A stretch of 64,000 nt of DNA, taken from Acidovorax sp. (GTDB lineage: Bacteria > Pseudomonadota > Gammaproteobacteria > Burkholderiales > Burkholderiaceae_C). The stretch spans positions 1 through 64,000 of the forward strand of contig NZ_JAJTBB010000080.1 in assembly GCF_021287135.1 (NCBI RefSeq), read 5' to 3'. Position numbers and translations under genes: made by a program. Each line of letters opens with the position of its first letter. The first letter of the stretch is position 1. This document shows positions 8,780-17,813 of this stretch, in pieces. The notes beneath the pieces are model-generated. The model was not told the origin of the DNA, ran no database searches, and saw nothing but the letters and a program-made list of their open reading frames with translations.

Positions 8780-9760
8780 GTGAACCTGAACCGCAAACAT
8801 TTCAACGCCCTGGCCCTGGCGGCCCTGGCCGCCGCCTTTGCCGGCACGGCCGCCGCCCAGGCCGCCTACCCCAGCAAGACCGTGACCATGGTGGTGCCCA
8901 CAGCCGCCGGCGGCACCACCGATCTCTCGGCCCGCATGCTGGCGCAGGCCCTGGGCCCGGTGCTGGGCCAGACGGTGGTGGTGGACAACAAGGGCGGCGG
9001 CAACGGCAACATCGCCGCCAGCATCGTCAAGCGTGCCGAGGCAGACGGCCACACCGTGCTCATGCAGTACTCGGGCTACCACGTCATCTCGCCCCACATT
9101 ACCAAGCAAAAGCAGTGGGAGCAGGCTGACTTCCAGCCCGTGGCCAATGTCATCTCGGCCCCGCAGATCATCGTGGTGCGGGCCGACCTGCCGGTGAAGA
9201 CGCTGCCCGAGCTGATCGCCTACGCCAAGGCCAACCCCGGCAAGCTCAACTACGCCTCGTCGGGCAACGGCTCGCTGCAGCACGTGACCGGCGCCATGCT
9301 GGAACAGCAGGGCGGCATCAAGATGGTGCACGTGCCCTACAAGGGCACCGGCCCCGCGCTGCAGGATCTGCTGGGCGGCCAGGTGGACCTGACCTTCGGC
9401 ACGGCACCGCCCTTCATGCCCCACATCGCCAGCGGCAAGCTGCGCGTGCTGGCCGTGACGGGCAAGGAGCGCCTGGCCAGCCTGCCCGACGTGCCCACCA
9501 CGGCCGAGGCGGGCTACCCCAAGGTCGATGCCACTTCGTGGTTCGCCGTGTTCGCGCCCGCTGGCGTGCCTAAGCCGGTGGTGGACAAGCTCACGGCCGA
9601 CATCCGCACCGTGGTGCAAAGCGCCGCCTTCAAACAGAAGGCGCAGGAGCAGGGCGCCACGGCCGACTACCAGACTCCAGCACAGCTGGGCGACAAGGTG
9701 AAGGCGGACCTGGCCAACTGGGCGGCCGTGGTGAAGACCTCGAAGATCGAAGCAGAGTAA
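8780..9760 (+). CDS. Bug-family tripartite tricarboxylate transporter receptor (second)
   Basis: A second Bug receptor of 326 residues, the same length as the first but clearly diverged. The signal peptide ends near GTAAAQA, followed by AYPSKTVTMVVPTAAGGTTD and later NKGGGNGNIAA and HVPYKGTGPALQDLLGGQV. The start is GTG at 8780, with CGGAGA 7 nt upstream. The two receptors probably arose by duplication and may bind related carboxylates. A hairpin repeat follows the stop and could end the transcript. Confidence 0.93.
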   Translation: MNLNRKHFNALALAALAAAFAGTAAAQAAYPSKTVTMVVPTAAGGTTDLSARMLAQALGPVLGQTVVVDNKGGGNGNIAASIVKRAEADGHTVLMQYSGYHVISPHITKQKQWEQADFQPVANVISAPQIIVVRADLPVKTLPELIAYAKANPGKLNYASSGNGSLQHVTGAMLEQQGGIKMVHVPYKGTGPALQDLLGGQVDLTFGTAPPFMPHIASGKLRVLAVTGKERLASLPDVPTTAEAGYPKVDATSWFAVFAPAGVPKPVVDKLTADIRTVVQSAAFKQKAQEQGATADYQTPAQLGDKVKADLANWAAVVKTSKIEAE

Positions 9761-9763
9761 GCA

Positions 9764-9818
9764 TCAAAATGGCCTCCAGCGCTTGATGGATAAGCGCTGG
9801 CAGCTATTGTTTTAGGAG
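9764..9818 (-). repeat. Dispersed hairpin repeat, copy 4
   Basis: TCAAAATGGCCTCCAGCGCTT, GATGGAT, then AAGCGCTGGCAGCTATTGTTT. CCAGCGCTT/AAGCGCTGG is a perfect 9-bp hairpin. It sits just after the second Bug gene and before uvrC, where it may also work as a terminator. Confidence 0.75.
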
Positions 9819-9857
9819 CTTCATCGGCCGGCGGTGCCTGCCGCCACAATACGCGCC

Positions 9858-11855
9858 ATGTCCCATTCCGATGAACTTCTGGCGCAAGTGGCTGCGCTGC
9901 CCGCGCTGCCGGGCGTCTACCGCTATTTCGACGCCCAGGGCGCGCTGCTCTACGTGGGCAAGGCGCGGCACCTCAAGCGCCGCGTGTCCAGCTACTTCAC
10001 CAAGAACCATGGCGGCACGCGCATCGGCCACATGGTCAGCAAGATCGCGCGGCTGGAGACCACGGTGGTGCGCTCGGAGGCCGAGGCGCTGCTGCTGGAA
10101 AACAACCTCATCAAGACGTTGAACCCCAAGTTCAACATCCTGTTCCGCGACGACAAGAGTTACCCCTATCTCAAGATCACCGGCACGCCGGGCGCCCACA
10201 CGCGCGGCGACGCGCCCGGGCAGGTCTTCCCGCGCATGGCGTACTACCGTGGTGCCGTGGACAAGAAGCACCGCTACTTCGGCCCCTACCCCAGCGCCTG
10301 GGCCGTGAAGGAATCCATCCAGCTGCTGCAAAAGGTGTTCCGCCTGCGCACCTGCGAGGACACGGTGTTTGCCAACCGCACGCGGCCGTGCCTGCTATAC
10401 CAGATCAAGCGCTGCACCGGCCCGTGCGTGGACCTGATCTCGCCGGAGGCTTATGCGGTGGACGTGCAAAACGCCGAAGCGATGCTGCGCGGCGAGACCC
10501 AGGAGCTGCTGCAGGCGCTGGAGCAGCGGATGATGGCGCACTCCGAAAAGCTCGAATTCGAGCAGGCCGCCGAGGTGCGCAACCAGATCCAGGCCCTGTC
10601 GCGCGTGCTGCACCAGCAGTCCATCGAGATCGCCGACGACAAGGACGTGGACATCCTCGCCGTGCGGGTGCAGGGCGGCCGCGCCTGCGTGAACCTGGCC
10701 ATGGTGCGCGGCGGGCGGCACCTGGGCGACCGGCCGTACTTTCCGGTGCATGTGGAGGACGCCGCGGCCGTGTTCGAGGAAGAGGGAGAGGAGACCCTGG
10801 GCGACGGCAGCTCGCCCCGGCCCGTGGAGGCACAGGTGCTGGAAGCCTTCATTGCCCAGCACTACATCGGCGTGCCCGTGCCCCCGGTGCTGGTGACCAG
10901 CGTGCCGGTGGACAGGGCGCTGATGGAGGCCTTGTCCGATCAGGCCGGCCTGCGCGTGACCGCCATCCACCAGCCCCGCGAGCAGCGCCGCGCCTGGCTG
11001 GACATGGCGCAGAAGAACGCCGACCTGCAGCTGGCGCGCCTGCTGGCCGAAGAAGGCTCGCAGCAGGCCCGCACGCGCGCACTGGCCGAGGCGCTGGACC
11101 TGCCGCCCGAAGACCTGGACCAGCTCACCATCGAGTGCTTCGACATCTCGCACACGGCAGGCGAATCCACGCAGGCGTCGTGCGTCGTGTTCCACCACCA
11201 CAAGATGCAAAGCAGCGAATACCGCCGCTACAAGATCGAAGGCATCACCGGTGGCGACGACTACGCCGCCATGCGCCAGGTGCTCACGCGCCGCTACAGC
11301 AAGGTGGCCGAGGCCGCGCGCGAGGCCGGCGGCATCGACTTTGCCGCGCCGCCGCCGCCCGATACCGAGGCGGCGGCAGGGGCCGTCAAACCCAAGGGCG
11401 TGGCGCGCCTGCCCGACCTGGTGCTGATCGACGGCGGCAAGGGCCAGGTGGGCATTGCGCGCGAAGTGTTCACCGCGCTGGGCCTGGACCTCACGCGCAT
11501 CGTCGGCGTGGAAAAAGGCGAGGGCCGCAAGGTGGGCCTCGAAGAGCTGGTGTTTGCCGATGGCCGCGAGAAGATCTACCTGGGCAAGGACTCGGCCGCG
11601 CTGATGCTGGTGGCGCAGATCCGCGACGAGGCGCACCGCTTTGCCATCACCGGCATGCGCGCTGCACGCGCCAAGGTGCGGGTGGGCGGCGGGCAGCTGG
11701 AGGAAATCCCCGGCGTGGGCCCCAAGAAGCGCGCGCGGCTGCTGCAGCGCTTTGGCGGCGTGCGCGGCGTGGCCGCGGCCAGCGTGGAGGACCTGGCCAC
11801 CGTGGAGGGCATCTCGCGCGACCTGGCCGAAGAGATCTACCGCGCGCTGCGCTGA
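9858..11855 (+). CDS. uvrC: Excinuclease ABC subunit C
   Basis: UvrC makes the two incisions around bulky DNA lesions in nucleotide excision repair, together with UvrA and UvrB. The 665-residue protein has the GIY-YIG nuclease at residues about 13-95 ([27 protein letters not shown]). A UVR motif ([20 protein letters not shown]) follows at about 220. The RNase H-like C-terminal nuclease has [10 protein letters not shown] and [12 protein letters not shown], and a tandem helix-hairpin-helix ends the protein ([20 protein letters not shown]). I moved the start to the ATG at 9858, which gives the family N-terminus. Confidence 0.96.
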   Translation: MSHSDELLAQVAALPALPGVYRYFDAQGALLYVGKARHLKRRVSSYFTKNHGGTRIGHMVSKIARLETTVVRSEAEALLLENNLIKTLNPKFNILFRDDKSYPYLKITGTPGAHTRGDAPGQVFPRMAYYRGAVDKKHRYFGPYPSAWAVKESIQLLQKVFRLRTCEDTVFANRTRPCLLYQIKRCTGPCVDLISPEAYAVDVQNAEAMLRGETQELLQALEQRMMAHSEKLEFEQAAEVRNQIQALSRVLHQQSIEIADDKDVDILAVRVQGGRACVNLAMVRGGRHLGDRPYFPVHVEDAAAVFEEEGEETLGDGSSPRPVEAQVLEAFIAQHYIGVPVPPVLVTSVPVDRALMEALSDQAGLRVTAIHQPREQRRAWLDMAQKNADLQLARLLAEEGSQQARTRALAEALDLPPEDLDQLTIECFDISHTAGESTQASCVVFHHHKMQSSEYRRYKIEGITGGDDYAAMRQVLTRRYSKVAEAAREAGGIDFAAPPPPDTEAAAGAVKPKGVARLPDLVLIDGGKGQVGIAREVFTALGLDLTRIVGVEKGEGRKVGLEELVFADGREKIYLGKDSAALMLVAQIRDEAHRFAITGMRAARAKVRVGGGQLEEIPGVGPKKRARLLQRFGGVRGVAAASVEDLATVEGISRDLAEEIYRALR

Positions 11856-11932
11856 AACGAGACCCCCTCGGGGGGCAGGAAGCTCCATGCACTGAGCGAC
11901 CGCGGGGGCTATCCCGTGACACAATCGCCGCC

Positions 11933-12502
11933 ATGTTCTGGACGATCCCCACCCTGATGACCTGGACGCGCATCGTCGCGATACCTCTGCTTGTGGGGGT
12001 CTTCTATGCGCCGCTGGAGCCGGCCACGCGCAACCTCATCGCCACGGCGATGTTCGTGGTGTTCGCCGCCACGGATTGGCTGGACGGCTTCCTGGCCCGC
12101 AAGCTCAACCAGACGTCGTCCTTCGGGGCTTTTCTGGACCCGGTGGCTGACAAGTTCCTGGTGTGCGCGGCGCTGCTCGTGCTGGTGGACCTGCAGCGCG
12201 CGGATGTCTTTGTGGCGCTCATCATCATCGGGCGCGAAATCGCCATCTCGGCGCTGCGCGAATGGATGGCGCAGATCGGCGCGAGCAAGAGCGTGGCCGT
12301 GCACATGATCGGCAAGGTGAAGACCACCGTGCAGATGCTGGCCATTCCCTTCCTGCTGTACGACGGCCAGCTGTTCGGCGTGATCGATACCGGTGTGTGG
12401 GGACGCTGGCTCATCTGGGCCTCGGCGGTGCTGACCGTCTGGTCGATGGTCTACTACCTGCGCAAGGCGCTGCCGGAGATCCGCGCGCGGGTGAAGAAAT
12501 AA
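11933..12502 (+). CDS. pgsA: CDP-diacylglycerol-glycerol-3-phosphate 3-phosphatidyltransferase
   Basis: PgsA makes phosphatidylglycerol phosphate, the committed step to phosphatidylglycerol and cardiolipin, in the inner membrane. The 189-residue protein begins MFWTIPTLMTWTRIVAIPLL and carries the CDP-alcohol phosphotransferase motif (DWLDGFLARKLNQ, then GAFLDPVADK) with all acidic residues. Several hydrophobic segments follow. The uvrC-pgsA order is common in proteobacteria. The start was chosen from the family N-terminus; 77 bp separate it from uvrC. Confidence 0.95.
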   Translation: MFWTIPTLMTWTRIVAIPLLVGVFYAPLEPATRNLIATAMFVVFAATDWLDGFLARKLNQTSSFGAFLDPVADKFLVCAALLVLVDLQRADVFVALIIIGREIAISALREWMAQIGASKSVAVHMIGKVKTTVQMLAIPFLLYDGQLFGVIDTGVWGRWLIWASAVLTVWSMVYYLRKALPEIRARVKK

Positions 12503-12870
12503 ACAGCCCCAAACCCGTCGCGGGCGTGCACCCAACAGGGCGCTGCGCAAGGGCTGGCGGCGGTCCGGAGAAATGCGCAGACGGGTGTCAATACGGAGTG
12601 CTGCCCATACGGCGTGTTTGAGACAAAACGCCTCGCAAGCCCTGTCGCAGCGTGAAATACGACTAGAATTCGGTGCAACGCTGCGCCAAAACAGCGTGTT
12701 GTATTGACACCCGGAAACTCGATCGCTTTAATCTGATGCAGCAGCCGCTGCTGTGTATGCCAGTCCTTCCCCCGTCTGTTTTGCAACCCGGCCCCTGGGC
12801 TGGGTTTTCGGACGTGTGAAGACCAGATCTCCGCGAGACATTCCTTCAACTCTTTTCCGAGAGGCTTCTT
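12503..12870 (+). other. Intergenic region upstream of HU
   Basis: This 368-bp stretch has no convincing coding frame. Its main visible content is the promoter listed at 12704-12732 and a long leader of about 130 bp before the HU start codon. Nothing else was recognised. Confidence 0.5.
12704..12732 (+). promoter_or_regulatory. Sigma-70 promoter for the HU gene
   Basis: A perfect -35 hexamer TTGACA (12704-12709) and a good -10 TTTAAT (12727-12732) are separated by exactly 17 bp. Transcription would start about 130 bp upstream of the HU start codon. Confidence 0.75.
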
Positions 12871-13143
12871 GTGAACAAAACCGAACTGATTGAGCACATT
12901 GCTACCAACGCCGACATCTCCAAGGCTGCCGCTGCTCGTGCCCTGGAATCCACGATCGAGGCCGTCAAGAAGACCCTGAAGAAGGGCGGAACCGTGTCGC
13001 TCGTCGGTTTCGGTACCTTTGCGGTGGGCAAGCGTGCCGCCCGCACGGGCCGCAATCCCCGCACCGGCGCTACGATTAAAATCAAAGCTGCTAAAGTTCC
13101 AAAGTTCCGTCCTGGCAAGGCATTGAAAGACGCCTTGAACTGA
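12871..13143 (+). CDS. hupB: DNA-binding protein HU
   Basis: A 90-residue histone-like protein that bends and compacts DNA as a dimer. It starts [21 protein letters not shown] and has the DNA-embracing arm with the Pro-containing tip, [20 protein letters not shown], then [10 protein letters not shown]. The start is GTG, with GAGAGG 5-10 nt upstream. tRNA-Val lies 15 bp after its stop and may be co-transcribed, with a shared terminator after the tRNA. The symbol hupB is the usual name for the single betaproteobacterial HU; hupA or an unspecified HU is possible. Confidence 0.95.
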   Translation: MNKTELIEHIATNADISKAAAARALESTIEAVKKTLKKGGTVSLVGFGTFAVGKRAARTGRNPRTGATIKIKAAKVPKFRPGKALKDALN

Positions 13144-13158
13144 GGATCAGTTTAGGTG

Positions 13159-13234
13159 GGGTCCTTAGCTCAGTTGGTAGAGCGGCTCCTTTACACGGAG
13201 TAGGTCGGCGGTTCGAGACCGTCAGGACCCACCA
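13159..13234 (+). tRNA. tRNA-Val (anticodon TAC)
   Basis: Complete cloverleaf of 76 nt: acceptor GGGTCCT/AGGACCC, D-arm GCTC...GAGC, anticodon loop TTTACAC with TAC, T-arm GGCGG-TTCGAGA-CCGTC (one wobble pair) and encoded ACCA. Confidence 0.97.
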
Positions 13235-13243
13235 TCACCGAAC

Positions 13244-13276
13244 AAAGGCGAACGCAAGTTCGCCTTTTGTTTTTTG
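13244..13276 (+). terminator. Rho-independent terminator after tRNA-Val
   Basis: AAAGGCGAAC (13244-13253), loop GCAA, GTTCGCCTTT (13258-13267), then a T-rich tail TGTTTTTTG. It ends the HU/tRNA-Val transcript, just before the ATG of the PpiD-like gene. Confidence 0.9.
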
Positions 13277-13294
13277 TCTTCTGAAAGATCGACC

Positions 13295-15223
13295 ATGTTT
13301 GAATCCATCCGCAAGCACTCCAAGATCGTCATGATCTTATTGTTCTTGCTGGTCATTCCATCGTTTGTGCTGGTAGGCATCGACCGCAATTACTTTTCCG
13401 AGAAGAGTCCTGTGGTTGCGCGGGTCGATGGTGAAAAGATCAATCAGTCCGACTGGGACAACGCCCACCGCATGGAGTCGGACCGGGTGCGCGCGCAGTC
13501 TCCCTCGGTGGACCCCAAGCTGCTGGACTCGCCCCAGGCGCGCTATGCAACGCTGGAGCGCCTGGTGCGCGACCGTGTGCTGGCCGCTGCCGCCAAGGAC
13601 ATGCACCTGGTGACGAGCGACACCCGCCTGGCCCGGGCCCTGCAGGAAATCCCCGCGATCGCCGGCCTGCGCCGCGCGGATGGCACGCTGGACGCCGAGG
13701 CCTACCGCGCACTGGTGGGCTCCCAGGGGCTGACGCCCGCCGGTTTTGAAGCCAATGTGCGCCGTGACCTGTCGATCAACCAGGTCATCGGCGGCGTGAT
13801 GGGCAGCACGTTCAGCACCAACGCCCAGGTGCGCCTGGCGCTGGACCCGCTGTACCAGCAGCGTGAAATCCAGGTCGCGCGCTTCAAGTCCTCGGACTAT
13901 GCGTCCAAAGTTTCCCCCACCGACGCTGATCTGCAGGCGTACTACCAGGCGCATCCCGCGCAGTTCCAGCAGCTCGAGCAGGCCAGCATCGAATACGTGG
14001 TGCTGGATCTCGACAGCGTGCGCGCCGGCATCGTCCTGAACGAAGACGATCTGCGCACCTACTACCAGGAGAACGTGGCGCGCATGGCCGGCAAGGAAGA
14101 ACGCCGTGCCAGCCACATCCTGGTGAATGCCCCCAAGGACGCTTCCGCCGCTGACCGCGAGAAGGCCAAGGCGCGGGCCCAGGAGCTGCTGGCCCAGGTG
14201 CGCAAGGCGCCGGCCTCGTTCGCCGAAGTGGCCAAGAAGTCCTCGGACGACAAGGGGTCGGCCGCCGCTGGCGGTGACCTGAACTTCTTCGGCCGTGGCG
14301 CCATGGTCAAGCCTTTTGAAGAGGCGGCCTTCGCACTCAAGAAGGGCGAAATCAGCGACCTGGTGGAAACCGATTTCGGCTACCACATCATTCAGCTGAC
14401 CGACATCAAGGCCCCGCGCCAGCCCTCGTTTGAAGAACTGCGCCCGACCCTGGAGGCTGAACTCAAGCAGCAGCAGGCGCAGCGCAAGTTTGCCGAGGTC
14501 GCGGAAGCCTTCACGAACAGCGTGTACGAGCAGGCCGACAGCCTCAAGCCCGTGGCCGACAAGCTCAAGCTCAAGGTGCAAACGGCCACGGGCGTGACCC
14601 GCACGCCGGCCGCTGGCGCCACCGGCCCCCTGGCCAGCCCGAAGTTCCTGGAAGCGTTGTTCTCCACCGATTCGCTGCAGAACAAGCGCAACACCGAAGC
14701 CGTTGAGGTGGGCCCCAGCCAGGTGGCCGCAGGCCGCGTCGTGCAGTACACCCCCGCCAAGACCTTGCCGCTGGAAGAGGTGCGTGCCCGCGTGCGCGAG
14801 CTCTACGTCGGCCAGAAGGCTTCCGAGCTGGCCCGCAAGGACGGCGAGGCCAAGCTGGCCGCCTGGAAGGCAACGCCCGCCAGCGCCTCCGGCCTGGCGG
14901 CGCCTGTCCAGGTCTCGCGCGAACAAACGCAGAACCTGCCCCGCGCGGTGATCGATGCAGCCCTGCACGCGCCGGTGGACACGTTGCCCGGCTGGGTGGG
15001 TGTGGACCTGGGGTCGGACGGCTATGCGGTGGTCAAGCTGGCCCGCGTGGTGCCCCGCACGGCGCCGGACGCGCAACGTGCCCAGCAGGAGCGCCAGCAG
15101 TATCAGCAGTGGTGGTCGGCGGCCGAAGGCTTGGCCTATTACGAAATGCTCAAAAAACGTTACAAGGCCGAAATCAAGGTGCCCCGGCCTTCCACCAGCC
15201 TCCAGGCGCTGGCAGAAAATTGA
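13295..15223 (+). CDS. ppiD: PpiD-like periplasmic chaperone with PpiC-type prolyl isomerase domain
   Basis: A 642-residue inner-membrane-anchored folding factor. It begins [20 protein letters not shown], giving one transmembrane segment (about residues 12-30) with the rest in the periplasm. A SurA-N-like region follows ([20 protein letters not shown]), then a PpiC rotamase domain at about 265-365 ([44 protein letters not shown]). The C-terminal half is helical. A longer frame reading through the terminator was rejected. Position after HU is the same as in E. coli (hupB-ppiD), which supports the name. Confidence 0.92.
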   Translation: MFESIRKHSKIVMILLFLLVIPSFVLVGIDRNYFSEKSPVVARVDGEKINQSDWDNAHRMESDRVRAQSPSVDPKLLDSPQARYATLERLVRDRVLAAAAKDMHLVTSDTRLARALQEIPAIAGLRRADGTLDAEAYRALVGSQGLTPAGFEANVRRDLSINQVIGGVMGSTFSTNAQVRLALDPLYQQREIQVARFKSSDYASKVSPTDADLQAYYQAHPAQFQQLEQASIEYVVLDLDSVRAGIVLNEDDLRTYYQENVARMAGKEERRASHILVNAPKDASAADREKAKARAQELLAQVRKAPASFAEVAKKSSDDKGSAAAGGDLNFFGRGAMVKPFEEAAFALKKGEISDLVETDFGYHIIQLTDIKAPRQPSFEELRPTLEAELKQQQAQRKFAEVAEAFTNSVYEQADSLKPVADKLKLKVQTATGVTRTPAAGATGPLASPKFLEALFSTDSLQNKRNTEAVEVGPSQVAAGRVVQYTPAKTLPLEEVRARVRELYVGQKASELARKDGEAKLAAWKATPASASGLAAPVQVSREQTQNLPRAVIDAALHAPVDTLPGWVGVDLGSDGYAVVKLARVVPRTAPDAQRAQQERQQYQQWWSAAEGLAYYEMLKKRYKAEIKVPRPSTSLQALAEN

Positions 15224-15255
15224 ACGTGAAGCCTGGGAAGGGGGCAATCCCAGGC

Positions 15256-15261
15256 TATAAT
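15256..15261 (+). promoter_or_regulatory. -10 box of the tRNA-His promoter
   Basis: A perfect TATAAT lies 11 bp before the tRNA-His 5' end. No good -35 is visible at 16-18 bp, so only the -10 box is claimed. Confidence 0.55.
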
Positions 15262-15272
15262 ACAAAGCTACG

Positions 15273-15348
15273 GTGGCTGTAGCTCAGTTGGTAGAGTCCA
15301 GGATTGTGATTCCTGTCGTCGTGGGTTCGAGTCCCATCAGCCACCCCA
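15273..15348 (+). tRNA. tRNA-His (anticodon GTG)
   Basis: Acceptor GTGGCTG/CAGCCAC, D-arm GCTC...GAGT, anticodon stem CAGGA/TCCTG with loop TTGTGAT, T-arm TGGG-TTCGAGT-CCCA and encoded CCA. The base before it is G (15272), which may serve as the G-1 needed by histidyl-tRNA synthetase. Confidence 0.96.
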
Positions 15349-15355
15349 GATCAGC

Positions 15356-15397
15356 AAAGCCGCTGCAGCTATCAAGGTTGCAGCGGCTTTTGTCTTT
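15356..15397 (+). terminator. Rho-independent terminator after tRNA-His
   Basis: AAAGCCGCTGCA (15356-15367) pairs with TGCAGCGGCTTT (15379-15390), followed by TGTCTTTTGTT. Confidence 0.9.
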
Positions 15398-15510
15398 TGT
15401 TCCCGCCGTGGGAAGCCGGCACGGTGCATGGCATGGCACCGCGCAGACACTCCTCCCAAAAGCCCCGGTGCCGTCAACTGGTCGCTGCATCGGCAGGATG
15501 CGTTGCTCCT

Positions 15511-15556
15511 AAATTCGTAGCTGCTCGCGCTTGCAAGGCAAGCGCCAAGGCCCGAT
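15511..15556 (+). repeat. Dispersed hairpin repeat, copy 5
   Basis: AAATTCGTAGCTGCTCGCGCTTG, AAGG-type loop, CAAGCGCCAAGGCCC. GCGCTTG/CAAGCGC is a perfect stem. It ends near the stop codon of the antiporter gene on the other strand. Confidence 0.65.
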
Positions 15557-15568
15557 TTCTCTGAAAAA

Positions 15569-17317
15569 TCAGATACGGTTTTGCAGCGGCGCCGGGCGGC
15601 TGGCGTGGGCCTGGCGGTCCGCGTTGCGCTGCAGTATGTGCTGCGCAATGGCCTGGGCCAGAGCCTCCTCGGCCACGAACACCGTGCACTCGGCTGCTTG
15701 CGCGATACGGCGGCCCTCTTCGGCGCTGGGGCTGCGCACGGCCACTTCGATCTGTGGATTCAGGGTGCGGGCCGCAGTGATGATCTGGTGCACGTGCAGG
15801 GTGTCCGGTAGGGCAATCACCAGCATGGCGGCGCGGGCGATGTGGGCCTGGATGAGAACGGCCGGGTCCGTGGCGTTCCCGAAAACTGCGGCCTTGCCGG
15901 CTTTGCGCAGCGATTCCACCAGTTCCCGGTTGTGCTCGGCAATCACCAACGGCACGTCCTGCGTGGCCAGCAGGTTCGCCACGCGGCGGCCCACCCGGCC
16001 GTACCCCACCAGCACCACCTGCCGCGCCAGGTACCGGGCATCGGTGCTCATGGGCAGTTCGGCCAGCGGGTCGTCCCGCTGTTCCAGGCGGCGCGCCCAC
16101 GCCGAATGGGCGAGCAGCCATGCCCGCAGCGGCGCAAGCGCCAGAAAGAGCAGCGGGTTCAGGGCCATGGAGATCAGTGAGCCCGCCAGCACTAGGCTGG
16201 CGCCCTCGGAGGGCAGCATCTTGAGCGAGGTGCCCAGCGCGACCAGGATGAACGAGAACTCGCCGATCTGCGCCAAGCTGGCCGACACCGTGAGCGCCGT
16301 GTTGAGCGGATAGCGAAACGCCAGCACCAGGGCCGCGGCCGCGAGGGTCTTGCCCACCAGGATGATGGCGACCACCGCGGCGACCTGCAAGGGACGGTCC
16401 CACAGCACGGCGGGATTGAAGAGCATCCCGACGGACACGAAGAACAGCACGGCAAACGCGTCCCGCAGCGGCAGGGATTCCTGCGCGGCCCGGTGGCTGA
16501 GGGTGGATTCGCGCATCACCATGCCCGCGAAAAACGCGCCCAGCGCGAAGGACACGCCAAACAGCACCGCAGATCCAAACGCGATGCCGATGGCCGTGGC
16601 CACGACGCACAGCGTGAACAGCTCGCGGGAACCGGTGCGCGCCACCTGCCAGAGCAGCCAGGGGAACAGGCGCCGCCCCACCAGGAGCATGAGCGCGACG
16701 AAGGCCCCCACCTGCACCAGTTTCCATGCCAGGGCCCAGCCCAGGGCCGCGCCGTGCACCGGCGGGGCGGGAGGGTGCTGGACTGCGCCGCCCAGCCAGC
16801 CCGCCAAGGGCGGCAACAGCACCAGCACCAGCACCATGAGCAGGTCTTCCACCACCAGCCAACCCACCGCAATGCGACCGGTGTGGCTCTCGAGAATGCC
16901 CTGCGCTTCCAGCGCCCGCAGCAGTACCACCGTGCTGGCGACCGAGAGCGACAGGCCGAACACCAGCGCACCGCCCAGCGGCCACCCCCACCACACGGCC
17001 AGCCCGGTGCCCAACGCGGTCGCCACCATCATCTGCACCGCAGCGCCCGGCACCGCGATCTTTCGCACGGCCAAAAGGTCGTCCCACGAGAAGTGCAGGC
17101 CCACCCCGAACATCAGCAGCATCACACCGATTTCCGCGAGCTGGCTGGCCAGTTCGGCATCGGCAATGAAACCGGGGGTGAAAGGGCCGATCACCACGCC
17201 GGCGATCAGATAGCCCACCAGAGGCGGCAAGCGCAAGCGCGCGGCCCCAAAGCCCAGCACAAGCGCCAGTCCGAACGCCGCAGCGATGGTGTTGATGAGC
17301 ATCACACTGTGCGGCAT
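15569..17317 (-). CDS. CPA2-family cation:proton antiporter with RCK domain (YbaL/KefB-like)
   Basis: A 582-residue inner-membrane protein. The first ~400 residues form 12-13 transmembrane helices of the Na+/H+ exchanger fold, including LPPLVGYLIAGVVIGPFTPG, ASTVVLLRALE and FSFILVALG. A TrkA-N/RCK nucleotide-binding domain follows at about 410-530, with VVLVGYGRVGRRVANLLA (Rossmann GxGxxG). It probably exports K+ or Na+ in exchange for protons, gated by a nucleotide. The start MPHSVMLINTIAAAF has CGGAG upstream; the longer frame has no family match. YbaL is the best guess because no glutathione-gating partner is adjacent. Confidence 0.88.
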   Translation of the reverse strand: MPHSVMLINTIAAAFGLALVLGFGAARLRLPPLVGYLIAGVVIGPFTPGFIADAELASQLAEIGVMLLMFGVGLHFSWDDLLAVRKIAVPGAAVQMMVATALGTGLAVWWGWPLGGALVFGLSLSVASTVVLLRALEAQGILESHTGRIAVGWLVVEDLLMVLVLVLLPPLAGWLGGAVQHPPAPPVHGAALGWALAWKLVQVGAFVALMLLVGRRLFPWLLWQVARTGSRELFTLCVVATAIGIAFGSAVLFGVSFALGAFFAGMVMRESTLSHRAAQESLPLRDAFAVLFFVSVGMLFNPAVLWDRPLQVAAVVAIILVGKTLAAAALVLAFRYPLNTALTVSASLAQIGEFSFILVALGTSLKMLPSEGASLVLAGSLISMALNPLLFLALAPLRAWLLAHSAWARRLEQRDDPLAELPMSTDARYLARQVVLVGYGRVGRRVANLLATQDVPLVIAEHNRELVESLRKAGKAAVFGNATDPAVLIQAHIARAAMLVIALPDTLHVHQIITAARTLNPQIEVAVRSPSAEEGRRIAQAAECTVFVAEEALAQAIAQHILQRNADRQAHASRPAPLQNRI

Positions 17318-17557
17318 GGGCAACTCCGGGAAGAAAGGGCGGGGCGGATGCGGCAGAAGCGAACTGCGCGTGGCGCAGTCCGCAGCAGATTCTGTTGCCG
17401 TTATAACCGCCACCGCCTGCCGCCCGACAAGGCCCGCATCGGCGAGAGGGCGCCGCCTCGGCGCACCCGCTGCGCGGGTTATGATTCGCAGTCTGCACTC
17501 GCCAAGCGCAGTGCATGCCAACAGCAGACCGGCCGCGCGCCGCCCGACGTCTGTTCA

Positions 17558-17634
17558 CTGCCCGTAGCTCAACTGGATAGAGCAATAGCCTTCTAAGCTA
17601 TAGGTCGGGGGTTCGAGTCCCTCCGGGCAGGCCA
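17558..17634 (+). tRNA. tRNA-Arg (anticodon TCT); integration site
   Basis: Acceptor CTGCCCG/CGGGCAG, D-arm GCTC...GAGC, anticodon stem ATAGC/GCTAT with loop CTTCTAA, T-arm GGGGG-TTCGAGT-CCCTC and encoded GCCA, 77 nt. A tyrosine integrase gene follows in the same direction, and an imperfect copy of the 3' end occurs at 31501-31520, so this gene is the target of the adjacent element. Confidence 0.95.
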
Positions 17635-17635
17635 A
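17613..17635 (+). other. Left attachment site, in the tRNA-Arg 3' end
   Basis: TCGAGTCCCTCCGGGCAGG followed by CCAA spans the T-loop and acceptor 3' strand. The sequence at 31501 reads TCGATACCCTCCGGGGCCAA, identical except for two substitutions and loss of CAG. The intact tRNA copy sits on the integrase side, as expected when the element restores the tRNA end. Confidence 0.65.
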
Positions 17636-17734
17636 ATCAGCATTTCAAGACACCTCGCAACATCGCAAAACCCGCTCTCCTCCTAGGGAAGCGGGTTTTT
17701 CTTTGTCTCACTACATGCCAGAATGCGCCACAAG

Positions 17735-17797
17735 ATACCGCCACTTTGGCGGTATTTCTGGCGGTATCTCTGTGTACCGCCAAGCCAGATACCGCCA
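17735..17797. promoter_or_regulatory. Cluster of five TGGCGGTAT sites (integrase arm sites or operators)
   Basis: The 9-mer TGGCGGTAT or its complement occurs at 17735-17743 (reverse), 17747-17755, 17759-17767, 17774-17782 (reverse, one mismatch) and 17789-17797 (reverse). The first two form a palindrome with a 3-bp centre. Two copies with the same 12-bp phasing lie at 31426-31434 and 31438-31446 by the other end. The cluster lies just before the integrase start, so it could bind integrase, an excisionase or a repressor. Confidence 0.7.
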
Positions 17798-17813
17798 AAC
17801 TGGAGACGCCGCC

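Noticed and set aside
10388-11930. Long Arg/Ala/Gly-rich frame upstream of pgsA
   Set aside because: It is a shifted frame of uvrC; only the last 189 codons, from the ATG at 11933, encode PgsA.
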